This document shows positions 1 through 8,460 of a stretch of 17,994 nt of DNA, in pieces (position 1 is the stretch's first letter; each line of letters opens with the position of its first letter). A program made the position numbers and the translations under genes. The notes below the pieces were generated by a model. It had not been told where the DNA came from. It made no database searches and was given only the letters and a program-made list of their open reading frames with translations. Location: the NCBI GenBank assembly GCA_018711545.1, contig DVIC01000118.1, positions 1 through 17,994 on the forward strand, given 5' to 3'. This DNA comes from Fimenecus stercoravium. GTDB taxonomy: Bacteria > Bacillota > Clostridia > Oscillospirales > Acutalibacteraceae.

Positions 1-85
1 CTGCAAAAACAGGGGAAGCGCACATAGTAACTATGACGATAATAAGCACCATACAAGAAAGCATACGTTTTACTGTGTTTTTCAT
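1..85 (-). CDS. Secreted protein, N-terminal fragment (signal peptide only)
   Basis: Partial gene that runs off the left window edge; only the first 28 codons are visible. The reading starts at the ATG complementary to 83-85, with a GGGAGG ribosome site six bases upstream. The residues form a classical signal peptide: a short basic start (MKNTVKR), a hydrophobic core of about 15 residues rich in V, I and L, and a small-residue end reading SPVFA, a good signal peptidase I site. The product is therefore exported. It lies after the inositol operon terminator and has its own candidate promoter, so it is probably a separate unit. The mature protein is outside the window and its function cannot be told. 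Confidence 0.75.
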   Translation of the reverse strand, partial: MKNTVKRMLSCMVLIIVIVTMCASPVFA

Positions 86-158
86 ACTATCCTCCCTAAC
101 AATCCATTCTCATTATCCTATTTTCATAAAGAACATTGGAATCACCCCCCCTAATAAT

Positions 159-188
159 ATTATAGGAGATAGAATGACCACGTGTCCA
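159..188 (-). promoter_or_regulatory. Candidate sigma-A promoter for the secreted-protein gene
   Basis: On the minus strand a TGGACA -35 box (183-188) and a perfect TATAAT -10 box (159-164) are separated by 18 bp. Transcription would start near 152 and give a leader of about 67 nt before the ATG at 85. A second TATAAT lies at 205-210 but has no convincing -35 partner. Confidence 0.55.
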
Positions 189-250
189 TTGACAGATTTC
201 ATAAATTATAGAGCAAAAATGTGATAATATAGCACATTTAAAACGTCGAA

Positions 251-277
251 AAGCCCCGCAGGGAAAACCTGCGGGGC
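251..277 (-). terminator. Intrinsic terminator of the inositol operon
   Basis: A perfect 10-bp GC-rich stem, GCCCCGCAGG (253-262) with CCTGCGGGGC (268-277), closes a 5-nt loop. It is followed on the minus strand by TTTT. It lies 15 bp after the iolG stop codon, so it ends the seven-gene minus-strand operon and insulates it from the secreted-protein gene. Confidence 0.88.
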
Positions 278-291
278 GGAGTTGAAAATCC

Positions 292-1305
292 TTATTGAAT
301 TTCGGAGAGCTTGACGGGACGGTGCTCTTGGACACTTTTTTTCGCGGCGAGCGCGATCTGCACAGACTGGAAGCCCGCGTGAATGCCGACGGGGACATCC
401 GTATCGTTTTCACAGGCGTCCACGAACTGCCGCATTTCCTCAGAAAACGAGCCCATGTAACGCTCGAGGAAGAAAAACAGCGGCTTTTCACCTGTGACGC
501 CGTTCGCGTCGGAGACAACGGCGGAGGAAAGCGTATCGTTGGACGTTGCAACCATGCCCTTCGAGCCGAACAGCTCGGCACGCTGGTCGTAGCCGTAGGC
601 GGCGCGGCGGGAATTGTCGATGACCGCCAGTGCCCCGTTTGCCATTTTCATGGTGATGATGGCGGTATCCACGTCCCCCTGCTCGCCGATGGCGGGATCT
701 ACGAGCACGGCGGCGTTGACATAGACCTCCTCAACGTCGCTGTTTGTCAGGAAACATGCCATGTCGAAATCGTGAATGGTCATGTCAAGGAAGATCCCGC
801 CCGAAACTTTGATATACGCAGGGTTCGGCGGTTCGGGGTCGCGCGAGGTGATTTTAAGGATGTGCGCGTCGCCGATCCTGCCGTCGTCATACGCCTTGCG
901 CACGGCGGCAAAGTTGTGATCGAAGCGGCGGTTGAAGCCGACCTGGAATTTGAGCCCCGGATGGCGTTCGAGTGCGTCGGCGACCGCTTGGATCTTTGCA
1001 AGCGAATGATCCACGGGCTTTTCACAGAACACGTGCTTGCCCGCTTCGATCGCCTCCACGGAAATGGCGGCGTGCGTGTCGGTGGATGAGCAGACGAGCA
1101 CCGCGTCGATCTCGGGGTCTGCAAGGATCTGTTTATAGTCCGTATAAATGTCTTTTACGCCGAAGCCCTCTAAAAACGCGCGGGTGTCGTCGTTCATAAA
1201 GGGGTCGGCGACCGCCTTGACCGTCGCGTTCGGAACGTGATTGGTGATGGACTCCAGATGCACCTTGCCGATGCGCCCTGCGCCGATGATGCCGATGGTT
1301 ACCAT
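292..1305 (-). CDS. iolG: Inositol 2-dehydrogenase (myo-inositol dehydrogenase)
   Basis: Oxidises myo-inositol with NAD+ to 2-keto-myo-inositol (scyllo-inosose), the first step of inositol catabolism in the cytoplasm. The 337-residue protein has an N-terminal Rossmann fold (GIIGAGRIG, residues 5-13), the family lysine in EKPV (Lys96), and the catalytic pair in SGGIFLDMTIHDFDMA (Asp174, His178), as expected for the Gfo/Idh/MocA family. The start is the ATG at 1305 because GGAGG lies just upstream; longer in-frame readings run into mmsA without a ribosome site. It is the last gene of the operon, 37 bp after mmsA and just before the terminator. Gfo/Idh/MocA enzymes vary in substrate, but the iol neighbours make the inositol role firm; scyllo-inositol could be an extra substrate. 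Confidence 0.92.
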   Translation of the reverse strand: MVTIGIIGAGRIGKVHLESITNHVPNATVKAVADPFMNDDTRAFLEGFGVKDIYTDYKQILADPEIDAVLVCSSTDTHAAISVEAIEAGKHVFCEKPVDHSLAKIQAVADALERHPGLKFQVGFNRRFDHNFAAVRKAYDDGRIGDAHILKITSRDPEPPNPAYIKVSGGIFLDMTIHDFDMACFLTNSDVEEVYVNAAVLVDPAIGEQGDVDTAIITMKMANGALAVIDNSRRAAYGYDQRAELFGSKGMVATSNDTLSSAVVSDANGVTGEKPLFFFLERYMGSFSEEMRQFVDACENDTDVPVGIHAGFQSVQIALAAKKSVQEHRPVKLSEIQ

Positions 1306-1342
1306 AGTTTTCCTCCGTATGTTGGATTTGTAAAACGTGCCG

Positions 1343-2851
1343 TTAGATCGTGCCGTCCCAGGTGGAGACTTCGGTGGCGGTCTTTTCCTCTTCATCAAAC
1401 CAGTGCGTGGTGACGGCTTTGCTTTCGGTGAAGAAGCGGTAAGCGTCCTTGCCGAGGCAGTGGAGATCGCCGAAGAAGGACTGCTTATGCCCGGAGAACG
1501 GGAAGAAGCCCACAGGCACGGGGATGCCGACGTTGACACCGACCTGCCCGCCGTCGGTGTGGCGGACAAATTCACGCGCGAAATAACCACTTTGCGTGTA
1601 AATAACCGAACCGTTGGCATAAGGGCTCGCGTTCATAATGGCAAGGCCCTCGTTGAAATCCTTGCAGCGCTTGATGCACAGCACGGGACCGAACACCTCG
1701 TCGCGGCCGATGGTCATATCCTCGGTCACATGATCGAAGATCGTCGGGCCGACGAAATAGCCGCCCTCATAGCCTTCGACCGTGTAATTTCTGCCGTCGA
1801 GCACGAGCTCGGCGCCTTCCGCCACGCCCTTGTCGATGTCGGCGAGCACCTCTTTATAATGCTTTTCATAGGTGATCGGTCCGAGCTTGGAGGTCTTGTC
1901 CCACGAGGGGCCAACCTTGATCTTTTGCGCCTGTTTTTTGAGCTCAGCGACGAATTTATCGGCAATCGCTTCCTCCACCACGCAGCAGGAGAGCGCCATG
2001 CAGCGCTGCCCCGCGCAGCCGTAAGCGGAGTTGATAACGCCCGCGACCGTGCGCTCCAATGCGGCGTCCGCCATGACGAGCGCGTGGTTTTTCGCCTGGC
2101 AAAGCGCCTGACAGCGCTTGCCCGCAGCGGCGGCGCGCTGATAGATCTTCAAGCCCACGGGCGTGGAACCGACGAAGGTGATGCCCTTGACATCCGGATG
2201 GTCAAGAATGGTGTTGATTTCATTGCGCGAGCAGGTCACGACGTTGATAACGCCGTCTGGCACACCCGCTTCTTTGTAGATCTTGGCGAACAGCATCGCG
2301 GTCTTCGGCGTCAAAGATGCGGCTTTGAGCACCATAGTATTGCCGCACGCAATACAGGTCGGCGCCATCCAGCCGAACGGGATCATGGCGGGGAAATTCA
2401 CGGGCACGATCCCCGCGAACACGCCGATAGGCTCACGGTACTTGACCGTGTCATACCCGCGCGAAGCGTCCATGAGGCTTTCGCCCATCATCAAAGAAGG
2501 CACTTGTGTGGCAAGCTCCGTCCCCTCTTTGGCTTTCAGCACGTCGCCCTCGGCTTCCGACCAGACCTTGCCATTCTCTTTGGCGACGCTCATGGTGAGC
2601 TCTTCCATATTTTCGATGATCAGGTCGCGGATCTTGTAAAGGATCTGCGCGCGTTTGATCGCAGGCACGGCGCGCCAGCCCGGATATGCCGCTTTCGCCG
2701 CAGCGATCGCTTCGAGCACCTCGTCGTTTGTGCAGCAGGGCGCCTGCCCCGTGACCTCACCCGTGCTCGGGTTGTGCAGGTCGTACCAGGTATCGGTTTT
2801 GGAATCCTTGAATTCTCCGTTGACAAAATATTGCAGTCTTTCAACAGCCAT
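1343..2851 (-). CDS. mmsA: CoA-acylating (methyl)malonate-semialdehyde dehydrogenase
   Basis: IolA/MmsA-type aldehyde dehydrogenase of 502 residues, the usual family length. It converts malonate semialdehyde, CoA and NAD+ into acetyl-CoA, CO2 and NADH, the last step of the inositol route. Visible marks are the VNFPAMIPF cofactor segment (about 151-159), FVGST (226-230), and the catalytic cysteine Cys284 in CAGQRCMALS. As in this subfamily, the usual ALDH general-base glutamate segment (LELGG) is replaced by an AKNH block (253-256). The two residues before AKNH are Cys-Gln rather than the familiar Leu-Gly, a small oddity. The ATG at 2851 has an AGGAG site eight bases upstream. It sits between iolE (34 bp away) and iolG. 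Confidence 0.93.
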   Translation of the reverse strand: MAVERLQYFVNGEFKDSKTDTWYDLHNPSTGEVTGQAPCCTNDEVLEAIAAAKAAYPGWRAVPAIKRAQILYKIRDLIIENMEELTMSVAKENGKVWSEAEGDVLKAKEGTELATQVPSLMMGESLMDASRGYDTVKYREPIGVFAGIVPVNFPAMIPFGWMAPTCIACGNTMVLKAASLTPKTAMLFAKIYKEAGVPDGVINVVTCSRNEINTILDHPDVKGITFVGSTPVGLKIYQRAAAAGKRCQALCQAKNHALVMADAALERTVAGVINSAYGCAGQRCMALSCCVVEEAIADKFVAELKKQAQKIKVGPSWDKTSKLGPITYEKHYKEVLADIDKGVAEGAELVLDGRNYTVEGYEGGYFVGPTIFDHVTEDMTIGRDEVFGPVLCIKRCKDFNEGLAIMNASPYANGSVIYTQSGYFAREFVRHTDGGQVGVNVGIPVPVGFFPFSGHKQSFFGDLHCLGKDAYRFFTESKAVTTHWFDEEEKTATEVSTWDGTI

Positions 2852-2885
2852 GTTCTGCTTCTCCTTTGCTTATGATGTGCGCTGT

Positions 2886-3779
2886 TTACAGCCCCGCCGT
2901 TTCGCGGATATATTTGCGCGCCTTGATCGCATATTCCAGCGGGTTTGCTTTTGCGGGGTCCTGTTCGGCTTCGACGAGCACGTAGCCCTCGTAGCCCGTT
3001 TCCTCCAGCACGTCAAAGATCGGCTTGAAGTCGATCACACCGTCGCCGGGCACGGTAAACGTCCCCATGCGCACACCGTTGAGGAAGCTCAGGTTCTCCG
3101 CCTTGACCTCGGCGATGACCTCAGGGCGGATGTCCTTGAGATGGACATGGCGCACGCGGTCGGCGTATTTTTTAAGCACCGCCATATAATCCTCGCCGCA
3201 GTAGGCCAAATGCCCCGAATCAAACAGCAGCCCGAATACCTCAGGGTCGGTATTTTCCATCAGGCGGTCGATCTCCGCAGCGGTCTGCACCACCGTACCC
3301 ATGTGGTGATGGAAGCAAAGCGCAATGCCCATATCCTTGGCGACACGCCCGAGACGGTTGAGCCCCGTGCAGAGCTTTTCCCATTCCTCATCATTCATCA
3401 CATACTTGTCGCGGAAGATGGAAAGGGTCGTACCTTGAATGGAATGTCCCTGTTCCGAAACGCCGACGACCTTTGCGCCCATTTCCTTTAAAAAAGAAAT
3501 GTGGCGGATGAAGTCACGCTCGGTTTCCTCGTAGGGTTTGGTGGTGAGAAACGTAGAGAACCACGCATTGCAGATCTCCATGCCGCGCAGCTCCAGCGCT
3601 TTTTTGAGCACCACCGCGTCCTTAGGGTATTTGTTACCGATCTCACAGCCGGTAAAGCCGGCAAGCGCCATTTCGGAAACGCACTGTTCAAAGGTGTTTT
3701 CCGCGCCGAGATCGGGCATATCGTCGTTTGTCCAAGCGATCGGCGCAATGCCGAGCTTGACCTTTTTGCTGTCGAGCAT
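2886..3779 (-). CDS. iolE: Myo-inosose-2 dehydratase
   Basis: Removes water from 2-keto-myo-inositol to give 3D-(3,5/4)-trihydroxycyclohexane-1,2-dione, the substrate of IolD. It is a 297-residue TIM-barrel protein of the AP-endonuclease 2/xylose isomerase-like superfamily. Typical IolE blocks are visible: GIAPIAWTNDDMP (10-22), CFHHHMGT (155-162), LLFDSGH (184-190), HVHLKD (211-216), TVPGDG (242-247) and the C-terminal VEAEQDPAKANP (269-280). The histidine and acidic residues in these blocks are the likely metal and substrate ligands. The start ATG at 3779 overlaps the iolD stop (TGATG), with GAGG eight bases upstream, so the two are translationally coupled. Longer in-frame starts would lie inside iolD and lack support. 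Confidence 0.93.
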   Translation of the reverse strand: MLDSKKVKLGIAPIAWTNDDMPDLGAENTFEQCVSEMALAGFTGCEIGNKYPKDAVVLKKALELRGMEICNAWFSTFLTTKPYEETERDFIRHISFLKEMGAKVVGVSEQGHSIQGTTLSIFRDKYVMNDEEWEKLCTGLNRLGRVAKDMGIALCFHHHMGTVVQTAAEIDRLMENTDPEVFGLLFDSGHLAYCGEDYMAVLKKYADRVRHVHLKDIRPEVIAEVKAENLSFLNGVRMGTFTVPGDGVIDFKPIFDVLEETGYEGYVLVEAEQDPAKANPLEYAIKARKYIRETAGL

Positions 3780-5695
3780 CAATACTTCCTCGCTTTCTCT
3801 AAATGCGCCTGCCGGTCGGCATAGGCTTTTTGTACGGCTTCGTTTTGGGAGGTGCTCGCCACACCGACGTGCCACCATGCGCCGTAACCGTCCGTCATGG
3901 TCTTGGGCAGCACTTTGATGTCAATGAGCGTAGAGACGGTCTGCGTAAGGCTGTCGCGCAAGGCAAACTCCAATTCCTCCATATTGCGCGCCGTATACGT
4001 CTTTACCCCGTAGCCGGAGGCGGCGCGGGCAAAATCGATCGGGACAAGGTCGCCCGCAAGCTCGCCGTTCTCGCTGCGGAAACGGAATTCCGTGGCAAGG
4101 TTGCCGATGCCGTTGGACATTTCGAGGTTGTTGATGCAGCCGAAGCCGCAGTTGTCAAACAGCAGGACGTTGATCTTTTTGTGCTCCTGCACGCTTGTAA
4201 CAAGCTCGGAATGCAGCATCAGGTAACTGCCGTCGCCGCACATGGCGTAGACTTCTTTTTCGGGATCGGCAAGCTTCGAGCCGAACGCACCCGCGATCTC
4301 ATACCCCATGCAGGAGTAACCGTATTCCATATTGTAGGAATAGCGGCTGTCCGACGTCCACATGCGCTGCAGATCGCCCGGAAGCGAGCCTGCCGCACCC
4401 ACGCAGACCGCGTCCGCAGGAATCAGCTCACGGATCTTTGCAACGGCGGCGGTTTGGGTCAGCGTGCCGAAGCGTTCGGCGTATTCCGGAATGGTGCGCG
4501 GATCGCCTGCGGCGATAAGCGGCTTAAAATCGTCGCCATACGCATAGGCGGCAAGCGACTGCATTTCCTTTTCCCAGGCGGCTTTGGCTACGGCGATCTC
4601 AGTGGTGTAGACGGATCGGTAATTGGCTTTTTTAAGCGCGGCTTCGAGCGCTTCAAGCCCGAGCTTTGCGTCGGCAACGAGTTTCACCGCGCCGAGCTTG
4701 TAGGCATCAAAACGGGAGGTATTGATCGTCAGCACCTTTGCATCCGCGCGGAACAGGGATTTCGACCCCGTGGTGAAGTCGGAGAACCGTGTGCCGACAC
4801 CCAAAATAACATCCGCCGCTTTCGCGATCATATTGCCCGCTGCGTTGCCTGTGACGCCCAGTCCCCCGAGGTTATACGGGTCGGACGAAAGGCAGGCGGT
4901 CTTGCCGCTTTGCGTCTCGGCAAAGGGAATATTGAATGTTTTGCAGAAGCGTTCGAGCGTCTCGCCCGCTTCGGAATAACGCACGCCGCCCCCGCAGATG
5001 ACAAGCGGTTTTTTCGCCTGTAAAAGGATCGCGGCAAGGTCGTCCGCTTCCTCCTTTGCCGGCGCGATGCGGGTGATGCGGTGCACGCGCTTTTGGAGGA
5101 ATTCCTCGGGGAAGTCGTAGGTCTCGCCCTCAACGTCCTGCGGCATGGAAATACAGACTGCGCCCGTTTCGGCGGTATCCGTCAGCACGCGCATGGCGTT
5201 GAGCATGGCGGACATCAGCTGCTCGGGGCGCGCGATGCGGTCCCAATAACGGCAGACGGCTTTGTAGGCGTCGTTGGTCGTGGTCGCAAGGGAATTGACC
5301 TGCTCGAACTGCTGCAAAACGGGGTCGGGCTGGCGCGTGGAAAATGCGTCGGCGGGGAACAGCAGCAGCGGGATGTGGTTGACCGTCGCAGTAGCGGCCG
5401 CCGTGATCATATTTGCGGCGCCCGGCCCGATGGATGACGAGCAGGCGATGATCTTGCGGCGGTTATTTTGTTTTGCGAACGCCGTGGCGGCATGCGCCAT
5501 GCCCTGTTCGTTTTTGCCCTGATAGACGGTCAAAGCGCCGCGGTCGGAATCCAGCGCCTCGCCCAAACCGCAGACGATGCCGTGCCCAAAGATCGTAAAA
5601 ATGCCGTCTACGAACTTTGTCTCTTTTCCGTCAAAGGATACGTATTGATTGTCGAGAAAGCGCACAAGCGCCTGTGCGGTCGTCAGCTTTGCCAT
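3779..5695 (-). CDS. iolD: 3D-(3,5/4)-trihydroxycyclohexane-1,2-dione acylhydrolase, ThDP-dependent
   Basis: Opens the cyclohexanedione ring to 5-deoxy-D-glucuronate, which IolB then isomerises. At 638 residues it matches the usual IolD length. It has the three-domain layout of thiamine diphosphate enzymes: the N-terminal Pyr domain carries the activating glutamate Glu63 in YQGKNEQGM, a middle domain follows, and the C-terminal PP domain has the GDG...NN cofactor motif (GDGSYLMLHSE from 487, ending NN at 522-523). The start is the ATG at 5695, read as MAKLTTAQAL, with GGAGG eight bases upstream. The longer reading into iolB lacks a site. It lies 13 bp after iolB and overlaps iolE by one base, so expression is tightly linked. 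Confidence 0.94.
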   Translation of the reverse strand: MAKLTTAQALVRFLDNQYVSFDGKETKFVDGIFTIFGHGIVCGLGEALDSDRGALTVYQGKNEQGMAHAATAFAKQNNRRKIIACSSSIGPGAANMITAAATATVNHIPLLLFPADAFSTRQPDPVLQQFEQVNSLATTTNDAYKAVCRYWDRIARPEQLMSAMLNAMRVLTDTAETGAVCISMPQDVEGETYDFPEEFLQKRVHRITRIAPAKEEADDLAAILLQAKKPLVICGGGVRYSEAGETLERFCKTFNIPFAETQSGKTACLSSDPYNLGGLGVTGNAAGNMIAKAADVILGVGTRFSDFTTGSKSLFRADAKVLTINTSRFDAYKLGAVKLVADAKLGLEALEAALKKANYRSVYTTEIAVAKAAWEKEMQSLAAYAYGDDFKPLIAAGDPRTIPEYAERFGTLTQTAAVAKIRELIPADAVCVGAAGSLPGDLQRMWTSDSRYSYNMEYGYSCMGYEIAGAFGSKLADPEKEVYAMCGDGSYLMLHSELVTSVQEHKKINVLLFDNCGFGCINNLEMSNGIGNLATEFRFRSENGELAGDLVPIDFARAASGYGVKTYTARNMEELEFALRDSLTQTVSTLIDIKVLPKTMTDGYGAWWHVGVASTSQNEAVQKAYADRQAHLEKARKY

Positions 5696-5708
5696 TCGCA
5701 ATACCTCC

Positions 5709-6479
5709 TTAATCGGCGTGATCCAGCCACTCGTGCTCGGGCGCAACGGTGCGCGTTTTGCGCCACGGGTCGCCGTCGAGATGGCGGATCATCCAAACGT
5801 AATACATCGAATAGCCGGGGGCTGCGACCTGCTGGTGCGTTTGCAGCGGGGTGATGGCGAGCGCGCCGCCGTCGAGCACCTTGAAGCATTCGTCGCCGAC
5901 AAAGCCCACGCCGAAGCCCTGCGGCTTGTCGAATTCATAATAGTAAAGCTCCGGCTGCGGATGGAAGTGCGGCGGATAGCTCGACCAGCAGCCGGGCTTA
6001 TGGAACACCTCGCCGAGCACCATATTGGAATACGGCGCGCTCTCGTAATCAAACACCGTGAGCACCTGCCGGTGTGCGGTACCCTGCCACTGGGTCTTGC
6101 CGAATTCCTGTAACATGCAGTCATCGGGCGTGTACCATTTCAAGTCAAAATCACGGTCGTTGTCGGTCTGCTGGATGAGCACGCGCACCTCGCTTTTCGC
6201 GATGACTGTGACTGCCTTTTTTCGCGGGAAGTGCACGCAATAGGGCTTGTCGAGAAACGGGCTGCGCCGCGAAGCGTGCTCGCTTTTCCCCTCAAACAGG
6301 AATTCCGCTTCGCCGGCCAGCAGCAAAACGGCGGTCTCGTTGGATGCACTGCAAAGAGTAAAGGATTCGCCCGCCGCCATGCGTTTGACCTTGATGGTCA
6401 TCAGCATATCGGCGTTTTTCCCGCCCATTTCGCAGAGGATCTTTTCGTTGCTTTCGTTGAAAGCCGGGGTCTCGTACAT
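5709..6479 (-). CDS. iolB: 5-deoxy-glucuronate isomerase
   Basis: Converts 5-deoxy-D-glucuronate into 5-dehydro-2-deoxy-D-gluconate (DKG), linking IolD to the IolC kinase. The 256-residue protein belongs to the KduI/IolB bicupin family. The metal site is visible in PPHFHPQPELYYYEF, with His171, His173 and probably Glu177 as ligands, and a further histidine, His215, in TPLQTHQQVAAPG. The C-terminal run DPWRKTR is also typical. The ATG at 6479 follows a GAGGTG-like site. The gene lies 45 bp after iolC and 13 bp before iolD. It is slightly shorter than many homologues (about 270), without a missing core block. Confidence 0.92.
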   Translation of the reverse strand: MYETPAFNESNEKILCEMGGKNADMLMTIKVKRMAAGESFTLCSASNETAVLLLAGEAEFLFEGKSEHASRRSPFLDKPYCVHFPRKKAVTVIAKSEVRVLIQQTDNDRDFDLKWYTPDDCMLQEFGKTQWQGTAHRQVLTVFDYESAPYSNMVLGEVFHKPGCWSSYPPHFHPQPELYYYEFDKPQGFGVGFVGDECFKVLDGGALAITPLQTHQQVAAPGYSMYYVWMIRHLDGDPWRKTRTVAPEHEWLDHAD

Positions 6480-6524
6480 AAAAACACCTCGGGTTCAGAG
6501 ATTCTATACTACATAAAAAGGCAT

Positions 6525-7541
6525 TTACCCTCTTGCTACCATTTCGCCGTATTCCTCTTTTTCCTTGCGGATGAATTCCCGCACCGCGTCGGCGGTGGGC
6601 ATATCCTCGGAGCATGCGTGCGACGCGACGAGCATTGCAGCGGACGCGGAGCCGAATTCAAGCGCGTCAAACATTTCGTATCCCTCGAAAAGCCCATACA
6701 GGAATGCGGATGCGTAGCCGTCGCCGCCGCCGAAGGATTTAAGAAGTTTTACGGGGAAGGGCTTAACGGAGTAGCTTTCGCCGTCGCAGGTATACGCAGT
6801 CGAGCCCTCTTTCCCGTGCTTGATGATGACGATCTTCGCGTTATACCCCTGCCAGAGCGCGGCGCTTTCGCGATCGGTAAGACCGGGGGCAATGAGCGCT
6901 TCCGTAAGGTCATATTCCTCCCGCGAGCCGAGGATGATGTCCGCTTCCTTCGCCACGGCGGAATAGTAGATCGCGATCTCGTCGTTGTTTTTCCAATTAT
7001 AGGCGCGGTAGTCGATGTCAAAGATAATGGGCACACCGATGCGCCGCGCGATTGCGACCGCCTTGAGCGCCGCTTCGCGCGAGGGGCTTTCGGCAAGCGC
7101 CGTGCCGGAGATGAGCAGCGCCTTGCCCTGCTTGATGTAGTCCTCATCAATATCATCCACATGCAGCTGCAAGTCCGCCGCCAAATTGCGGTACATCAAA
7201 ATGGAGCTTTCCGTTTCGGACTTGATCTCGGTAAAGGTCAGGCCGATCTTTTCGCCGTGCTCGCAGCGCTTGATGTGTGAGGTGTCGATGCCTTCCTTCT
7301 TAAAATAATCGGTCACGAACGTGCCGAGCTGGTCATCGGACACGCGCGCAAAAAAGCCGACCTTTTTGCCAAGTCTCGCAAGCCCCACCGCGATGTTCGC
7401 AGGCGAGCCGCCGAGGTAGCGTTTGAAGGTCGTGCTCTCATTTAACGGGCAATAGTAATCGACAGGGTTGAAATCCACCGCCACGCGCCCGAGCAGGATC
7501 AGGTCATAGGGTTTGCTTTGGTCAAATTGTATGTACTGCAT
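6525..7541 (-). CDS. iolC: 5-dehydro-2-deoxygluconokinase (PfkB family)
   Basis: Phosphorylates 5-dehydro-2-deoxy-D-gluconate with ATP to the 6-phosphate (DKGP), the substrate of the IolJ aldolase. The 338-residue protein is a PfkB/ribokinase-fold sugar kinase. The N-terminal signature is GGSPANIAVGLARLG (44-58). The C-terminal anion-hole signature is SFGGGDGYASAFLYG (269-283), with Asp274 as the likely catalytic base. The GDGYASAF form is the IolC variant of the general GAGDxF signature. The ATG at 7541 has GGAG six bases upstream, and the gene starts 17 bp after iolJ stops. Some actinobacterial-type IolC proteins are fused to a large C-terminal domain; this one is the short form. Confidence 0.93.
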   Translation of the reverse strand: MQYIQFDQSKPYDLILLGRVAVDFNPVDYYCPLNESTTFKRYLGGSPANIAVGLARLGKKVGFFARVSDDQLGTFVTDYFKKEGIDTSHIKRCEHGEKIGLTFTEIKSETESSILMYRNLAADLQLHVDDIDEDYIKQGKALLISGTALAESPSREAALKAVAIARRIGVPIIFDIDYRAYNWKNNDEIAIYYSAVAKEADIILGSREEYDLTEALIAPGLTDRESAALWQGYNAKIVIIKHGKEGSTAYTCDGESYSVKPFPVKLLKSFGGGDGYASAFLYGLFEGYEMFDALEFGSASAAMLVASHACSEDMPTADAVREFIRKEKEEYGEMVARG

Positions 7542-7558
7542 ACTGCGCTCCTTTCGCT

Positions 7559-8398
7559 TTACTGCATATTGAAGATCTCGATGTGGCGCTTGACGTTTTC
7601 ATAGACGCCCTCGGCCTCGCACCCGGACAGCTCAAAATAATTCGGCGCGCCGTCTTTTTCGTCGCAATAGGCTTTCGCAGACCTTGCCAGCGCATCAAAC
7701 GAGGCAGTGGCGATATTGATCTTTCGAACGCCCAGTTGTATGCACTTGCGGAACATTTCGGGCGTGATGCCTGTGCCGCCGTGCAGGACAAGCGGAACGC
7801 TGACCGCCTTGTGGATCGCTTCGAGCACATCAAAGCGCAGCTCCGGCAAACGAGGGTAATTGCCGTGTGCGTTTCCGATGGCGACGGCGAGCGCGTCCAC
7901 GCCCGTTTCATCGCAGAAGCGCACCGCATCGTCCGGGTCGGTGCAGAGGATTTGATGCGCCTTGCCCTCCCCCTCATTACCGCCAACAACGCCGAGCTCC
8001 GCTTCTACCGTCGCGCCGTAGTCGCCGGCAAGATTCACGACGTTTTTCACGATGTCGATGTTTTCCTGAAGCGGCAGCTGCGAGCCGTCGAACATGACCG
8101 AGGTGAAACCGAGCTCCAGCGCTTTATGTACGGTCTCGGGCCGCAGCCCGTGGTCGAGGTGGACGGCGATGTCCACCGAAGCGTTTTTCGCCGCAGCGAG
8201 CATCATCGGACCCATGAGATGCAGCGGGGAATTCGGCAGCCGCACCTCGGCGATCTGCAGGATGATGGGCGTTTGCAGCTCCTCGGCGGCACGCACGGCG
8301 CCCATCACCATTTCCATATTTCCGACGGAAAAAGCCCCGACGGCCCGCCCATTTTGCTCGGCGTCGTCGAGCAGTTCTTGCATTGTAACCAAAGACAT
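7559..8398 (-). CDS. iolJ: 6-phospho-5-dehydro-2-deoxy-D-gluconate aldolase (class II FBA family)
   Basis: Splits DKGP into dihydroxyacetone phosphate and malonate semialdehyde. The 279-residue protein is a class II, zinc-dependent aldolase with Asp82 and His83 in HLDHG, and further likely zinc ligands Glu134 (VEAELG), His178 (GNAHGNY) and His206 (LHGGTGI). Sequence alone does not separate it from a fructose-1,6-bisphosphate aldolase; the call rests on its place as first gene of the iol operon. The ATG at 8398 is preceded by AGGA eight bases upstream. A longer in-frame reading starting at 8446 lacks a ribosome site and has a basic, non-homologous extension. A promoter lies about 60 bp upstream. 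Confidence 0.87.
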   Translation of the reverse strand: MSLVTMQELLDDAEQNGRAVGAFSVGNMEMVMGAVRAAEELQTPIILQIAEVRLPNSPLHLMGPMMLAAAKNASVDIAVHLDHGLRPETVHKALELGFTSVMFDGSQLPLQENIDIVKNVVNLAGDYGATVEAELGVVGGNEGEGKAHQILCTDPDDAVRFCDETGVDALAVAIGNAHGNYPRLPELRFDVLEAIHKAVSVPLVLHGGTGITPEMFRKCIQLGVRKINIATASFDALARSAKAYCDEKDGAPNYFELSGCEAEGVYENVKRHIEIFNMQ

Positions 8399-8460
8399 TG
8401 CGCGAGTCCTTGCCTTTCTTCTTGTGGAAGCCCACAGGAATCTCATTTTATATTTTATTA

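Noticed and set aside
1306..1620. N-terminal extension of iolG into mmsA
   Set aside because: The extension is mmsA sequence read out of frame; the ATG at 1305 has GGAGG and starts exactly at the Rossmann strand.
1337..2875. 512-codon open frame on the plus strand
   Set aside because: It lies fully antisense to mmsA, which has the catalytic motifs and ribosome site. The product is rich in His, Arg and Asp with no recognisable domain, a typical shadow in GC-rich sequence.
3803..5023. 406-codon open frame on the plus strand
   Set aside because: It is antisense to iolD, whose ThDP motifs are clear; the antisense product looks random.
6501..6529. Internal promoter between iolC and iolB (TAGAAT at 6501-6506)
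   Set aside because: No acceptable -35 box lies at 16-18 bp, and the AT-rich gap of 45 bp alone explains the match.
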